From positions 5,848,001-5,912,000 of the forward strand of contig NZ_CP080531.1 of the NCBI RefSeq assembly GCF_024746835.1: DNA of 64,000 nt, given 5' to 3'. Made by a program: the position numbers and the translations under genes. Numbering within the stretch: position 1 is the first letter of the stretch; every line of letters begins with the position of its first letter. This DNA is from Mesorhizobium sp. AR02 (lineage in GTDB: Bacteria > Pseudomonadota > Alphaproteobacteria > Rhizobiales > Rhizobiaceae). The notes below the pieces were generated by a model. It did not search any database. It was not told the DNA's origin and saw only the letters and a list, made by a program, of their open reading frames with translations. This document shows positions 60,212-64,000 of this stretch, piece after piece.

Positions 60212-61648
60212 ATGACGCCGGACCTTCTCTCCAGCCTGTCGCTCTCGACGCCAGAGCTGATCCTTGCCGTCGGCGCGCTCGCGCTGCTGATGGTCGGAGC
60301 CTATTCGCGCGCCAAGACCGCCAACTTCGTGACCGGCCTGGCGGTGGCCGTGCTGGTGATCGCCGGCGCCTGGCTGATCTTTCACACCGGGCAGGGCAGT
60401 GCCTATGGCAACGCCTTCATCCAGGATTCCTTCTCCCGCTTCATGAAGGTGCTGGCGCTGGTCGGCTCGGCGGTGACGCTGGTCATGTCGATGCGCTTTG
60501 CCAAGGCGGAGCGTTTCGACAAGTTCGAATATCCGGTGCTGATCCTGCTCTGCACGCTCGGCATGATGCTGATGATCTCGGCCAACAGCATGATCGGGCT
60601 CTATCTCGGCCTCGAACTGCAATCGCTGGCGATTTATGTGCTGTGCGCGATCAACCGCGACAATCTGCGTTCGACCGAAGCCGGCCTGAAGTATTTCGTC
60701 CTCGGCGCGCTGTCGTCGGGCATGCTGCTTTACGGCATCAGCCTGGTCTACGGCTACACCGGCAACACCGGTTTCCAGGAGATCGCTTCGGCGCTGGGCA
60801 GCGGCGAGCGCCAGCTCGGCCTCGTCTTCGGCCTGGTTTTCGTGCTGGCCGGCCTTGCCTTCAAGATCTCGGCGGTACCGTTCCATATGTGGACGCCCGA
60901 CGTCTATGAAGGCGCGCCGACGCCGGTGACGGCGTTCCTGGCGGCAGCACCCAAGATGGCGGCGATGGCGCTGATCGTGCGCGTCACCATGGGCGCGTTC
61001 AAACCGATCGCCGCCGACTGGCAGCAGATCATCGTCTTCATCTCGATCGCCTCGATGGCGCTCGGCGCCTTCGCCGCGATCGGCCAGACCAATATCAAGC
61101 GCCTGATGGCCTATTCCTCGATCGGCCATATGGGCTACGCGCTGGTCGGCCTTGCCGCCAACAGCCAGGCCGGCGTGCGTGGTGTCGCCATCTACATGCT
61201 GATCTATCTGGTGATGACGCTCGGCACCTTCGCCTTCATCCTCGCCATGCGGCGCAAGGAAGGCAATGTCGAGCAGATCAGCGACCTGGCCGGGCTTGCC
61301 TCGACCAATCCGATCATGGCGACGATCCTGACCATCCTGATGTTCTCGCTGGCCGGCATTCCGCCGCTCGCCGGCTTCTGGGGGAAGTGGTACGTCTTCC
61401 TCGCCGCCATCAACGCCAACCTCTACGCGCTGGCGATCATCGGTGTGCTGGCCTCGGTGGTGGGCGCCTATTACTATCTGCGCATCATCAAGATCATGTG
61501 GTTCGATGAACCGGTCGGCGGCTTCGTGCCGATGGCGAGCGAGTTGCGTGTCGTGCTCGGCGTCTGCGGCGCCTTCGTGCTGTTCTATGTGCTGATCGGC
61601 GGACCGATCGGCACCTATGCCGAAGCCGCCGCCAAGACATTTTTCTGA
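60212..61648 (+). CDS. nuoN: NADH-quinone oxidoreductase subunit N
   Basis: This 478-residue third antiporter-like subunit of the membrane arm has [21 protein letters not shown] and [21 protein letters not shown] with the conserved Lys and His. The ATG at 60212 is chosen over the upstream TTG at 60203. It ends the nuo series; birA follows 4 bases later. Confidence 0.98.
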   Translation: MTPDLLSSLSLSTPELILAVGALALLMVGAYSRAKTANFVTGLAVAVLVIAGAWLIFHTGQGSAYGNAFIQDSFSRFMKVLALVGSAVTLVMSMRFAKAERFDKFEYPVLILLCTLGMMLMISANSMIGLYLGLELQSLAIYVLCAINRDNLRSTEAGLKYFVLGALSSGMLLYGISLVYGYTGNTGFQEIASALGSGERQLGLVFGLVFVLAGLAFKISAVPFHMWTPDVYEGAPTPVTAFLAAAPKMAAMALIVRVTMGAFKPIAADWQQIIVFISIASMALGAFAAIGQTNIKRLMAYSSIGHMGYALVGLAANSQAGVRGVAIYMLIYLVMTLGTFAFILAMRRKEGNVEQISDLAGLASTNPIMATILTILMFSLAGIPPLAGFWGKWYVFLAAINANLYALAIIGVLASVVGAYYYLRIIKIMWFDEPVGGFVPMASELRVVLGVCGAFVLFYVLIGGPIGTYAEAAAKTFF

Positions 61649-61652
61649 CGGG

Positions 61653-62474
61653 ATGGCATTTCGGCTGGCCCCAACCTCGGCGTCGGAAGGGTTCCGGCTC
61701 GAGGCCTATGACAGCGTCGGTTCCACCAATACGGTGGCGCTGGACCACGCAAGGGCAGGCGACCCCGGTAAGCTGTGGGTCGTTTCCAAGAAGCAGGAAA
61801 GCGGACGTGGCCGGCGCGGCCGTGCCTGGGTGTCGCCCGAAGGCAATCTGGCGGCGACCTTGCTTGTCATCACCGGCGGTGAACTTCGCCTTGCCGCGAC
61901 GCTGGGTTTCGTCGCCGGCCTGTCGCTCGCCGATGCACTGGATGCCGTGGTGCCGAAGGGCCGGATCGCCATCGGGCTCGATGGCGCGAGCCATAGACAA
62001 AACCGCTTCGAGCTGAAATGGCCGAACGACGTGCTTGCTTCCGGTGCGAAGCTCGCCGGCATCCTGCTGGAGTCGGCGATACTGGATGGCGGCCGCTTCG
62101 CGGTCGCCGTCGGCATCGGCGTCAATGTGGTGGCGCATCCCACGGATTTGCCGTATCCCGCGACATCGCTGCAAGCTCTGGGCGCGACATGCGATGCGGA
62201 AACGCTGTTCCTGGCGTTGTCGGATGCCTGGAGCGAGAATGCCCGCCTGTGGGATGAAGGGCGCGGTCTTGCCGCCGTCAGGCGGCGCTGGCTGGCGCGC
62301 GCGGCGGGACTTGGTGGCGAGGTTGCTGTCAGAATTGACGGTAATGTGGTGCGTGGGGTGTTCGAGACCATTGACGAGGACTGCCGTTTCGTGATCCGCG
62401 ACGATGAGGGGTCGGTTGTGACGGTTGCCGCCGGCGACGTGCATTTCGGCGCGGTGGCATCTGCTCGGGTATAA
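61653..62474 (+). CDS. birA: Biotin-[acetyl-CoA-carboxylase] ligase
   Basis: This 273-residue enzyme activates biotin as biotinyl-AMP and attaches it to carboxylase carrier proteins. The biotin-binding phrase SGRGRRGRAWVSPEGNLAA and the following LKWPNDVLASGAKLAGIL are typical. It lacks the N-terminal repressor domain, so it is the class I ligase. It follows nuoN closely, as commonly seen in alphaproteobacteria. Confidence 0.96.
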   Translation: MAFRLAPTSASEGFRLEAYDSVGSTNTVALDHARAGDPGKLWVVSKKQESGRGRRGRAWVSPEGNLAATLLVITGGELRLAATLGFVAGLSLADALDAVVPKGRIAIGLDGASHRQNRFELKWPNDVLASGAKLAGILLESAILDGGRFAVAVGIGVNVVAHPTDLPYPATSLQALGATCDAETLFLALSDAWSENARLWDEGRGLAAVRRRWLARAAGLGGEVAVRIDGNVVRGVFETIDEDCRFVIRDDEGSVVTVAAGDVHFGAVASARV

Positions 62475-62509
62475 TGGGCTTGGCCTGAGGGCCAGGAAGG
62501 GAAAAATCA

Positions 62510-64000
62510 TGGCGAAAGCGGAAAACGCCGAACTCGTCTTCGTGCCGCTTGGCGGCGTCGGCGAGATCGGCATGAACTTCGCCCTCTACGGCTACGGCCC
62601 GCCGAGCGCGCGCGAATGGATCGTCATCGATGTCGGTGTCACCTTTCCCGACGCGGCGCATCCGGGCGTCGACCTGATCCTGCCCGACACGCGCTTCATC
62701 GAGGAAAACCTCGCCAATCTGCGCGGCATCATCATCACCCATGCGCATGAGGACCATTACGGTGCGCTGCTCGACACCTGGCCGAAGCTGAAGGCGCCGG
62801 TGTGGATGACACCGTTCAGCGCCGGGCTGCTGGACGCCAAGCGGCAAGGCGAGCAAGGGGCGCCGAAGATCCCGGTGACGATCTACCGGGCTGGCGAAAA
62901 ATTCACCGTCGGCCCGTTCGAGATCGAAGCCATTCCGGTGGCGCATTCCATTCCCGAGCCGATGTCTCTGGCCATCACGACGCCGGCTGGCACGGTCATC
63001 CACACCGGTGACTGGAAGATCGATCCGGAACCGACGATCGGGCCCAAGACCGACGAGGCGCGTTTCCGTGCCTATGGCGACAAGGGCGTGCTGGCGCTGA
63101 TCTGCGATTCGACCAATGCGCTGCGCGAAGGCGAGTCGCCTTCGGAAGTCGCCGTCGGCGAGGGCCTCAAGGGCGTCATCCAGGCCGCCAAGGGCCGCGT
63201 TGCCGTCACCACTTTCTCTTCCAATGTCGGGCGCATCGTTTCCATCGCCAGGGCGGCACGCGATGCCGGCCGCCAGTGCCTGGTGCTTGGCCGCTCGCTG
63301 AAGCGCGTCATCGATGTAGCCGACGAGCTTGGCTATATGGACGGGTTGCCTGAGTTCATTGCCGAGGAAGATTTCGGCTTCATCCCGCGCGAAAACCTCG
63401 TCATCATCTGCACCGGCAGCCAGGGCGAGCCGCTGGCGGCGCTGGCGAAACTGTCGCGTGACGAGATGAAATCGGTGTCGCTGACGGCGGGCGACACGGT
63501 GGTGTTTTCTTCGCGCACCATTCCCGGCAATGAGAAGGCGATCCTCGAGATCAAGAACCGCCTCATCGATCTCGGCATCAAGATCATCGAGGATGGTGAT
63601 GCGCTGGTGCATGTCTCCGGCCACCCCCGGCGCAGCGAGTTGCGCAAGATGTATGAATGGGTGCGCCCGCAGATCGGCGTTCCCGTGCATGGCGAGGCGG
63701 CGCATCTGGTGGCTCAGGGATCGCTGATGTCGACCTCCGGCATCGGTCAGGTGGCACAGGTGCGCGACGGCGACATGCTGAGGCTTGCTCCCGGCCCCGC
63801 CACCATCATCGACCAGGTGCCGTTCGGCCGCATCTACAAGGACGGCAATTTGATCGGCACGGACCAGGCAATGGGCATTCGCGACCGGCGCAAATTGTCC
63901 TTTGCCGGCCATGTCGCGGTCAATGTCGTGCTCGACGACAAATACGAGCTGGCTGGCGATCCCGATCTCGTCGCCATCGGCGTCGCCGAAGCCGATGCCG
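62510..64000 (+). CDS. rnj: Ribonuclease J (3' end outside window)
   Basis: This is the first 497 residues of an RNase J. It has the metallo-beta-lactamase metal motif THAHEDHYGALLD (about residue 78), HTGDWKIDPEP, the beta-CASP region CTGSQGEPLAALAKLS with SGHPRR and VPVHGEAAHL. RNase J has 5'-to-3' exo- and endonuclease activity on RNA and processes 16S and mRNA ends. GGAAGGG precedes the ATG at 62510. The frame runs off the right edge; full-length proteins have about 555 residues. Confidence 0.96.

Overview
The window looks like chromosome from a GC-rich alphaproteobacterium of the order Rhizobiales, most likely Mesorhizobium or a close relative. The basis is protein-level resemblance: Kup pairs, a BA14K-family protein, an AcdS/Lrp-type pair, an aerobic cobalamin pathway with CobG/CobN, and an alphaproteobacterial 14-gene nuo operon with a long NuoE. 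Assignment to genus is inference, since no 16S rRNA gene is present.

Layout. 1-13.5 kb is mixed accessory sequence: two tandem Kup potassium transporters, two NAD(P)-binding oxidoreductases, an HxlR regulator, an FAD monooxygenase, and then a decayed stretch (7.1-11.7 kb) holding three apparent frameshifts (an STM3941-like membrane protein, a secreted TPR-CHAT protein and a Rieske ferredoxin) plus a duplicated monooxygenase tail. MarR and TetR regulators follow, each beside a clear palindromic operator. 13.5-26.3 kb carries ilvC, a membrane-anchored alpha/beta hydrolase of unknown role, a BA14K protein, an EEP-family phosphatase/nuclease, a Nudix-like protein, ACC deaminase (acdS) with a divergent Lrp-type regulator, a DMT exporter, a MacAB-like efflux operon, a PhzF-like protein and tRNA-Lys(CTT).

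26.4-27.5 kb holds one gene, next to the tRNA, that fuses a SEFIR/TIR-like domain to a DUF2314-like domain. It is the best candidate here for an undescribed defence or signalling protein.

27.5-43.8 kb is a long aerobic cobalamin biosynthesis cluster on the minus strand, led by a cobalamin riboswitch with a terminator platform: DUF1636 protein, cobW, cobN, cobG, cobH, cobI, cobJ, cobL, cobE, cobM, cobA, cobB, cobS and cobT, with cobK alone on the plus strand. Many junctions are 4-base ATGA/GTGA overlaps. cobE, cobG and cobN each carry a palindromic repeat inserted in frame, which adds about 40-65 residues to the protein.

43.8-61.6 kb contains a YcaQ-like glycosylase and a complete nuoA-N operon encoding respiratory complex I. 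That operon is interrupted by a four-helix-bundle gene with its own flanking repeats (between nuoC and nuoD) and contains an extra gene (between nuoF and nuoG) that shares a C-terminal domain with NuoE. The window ends with birA and the first part of the ribonuclease J gene.
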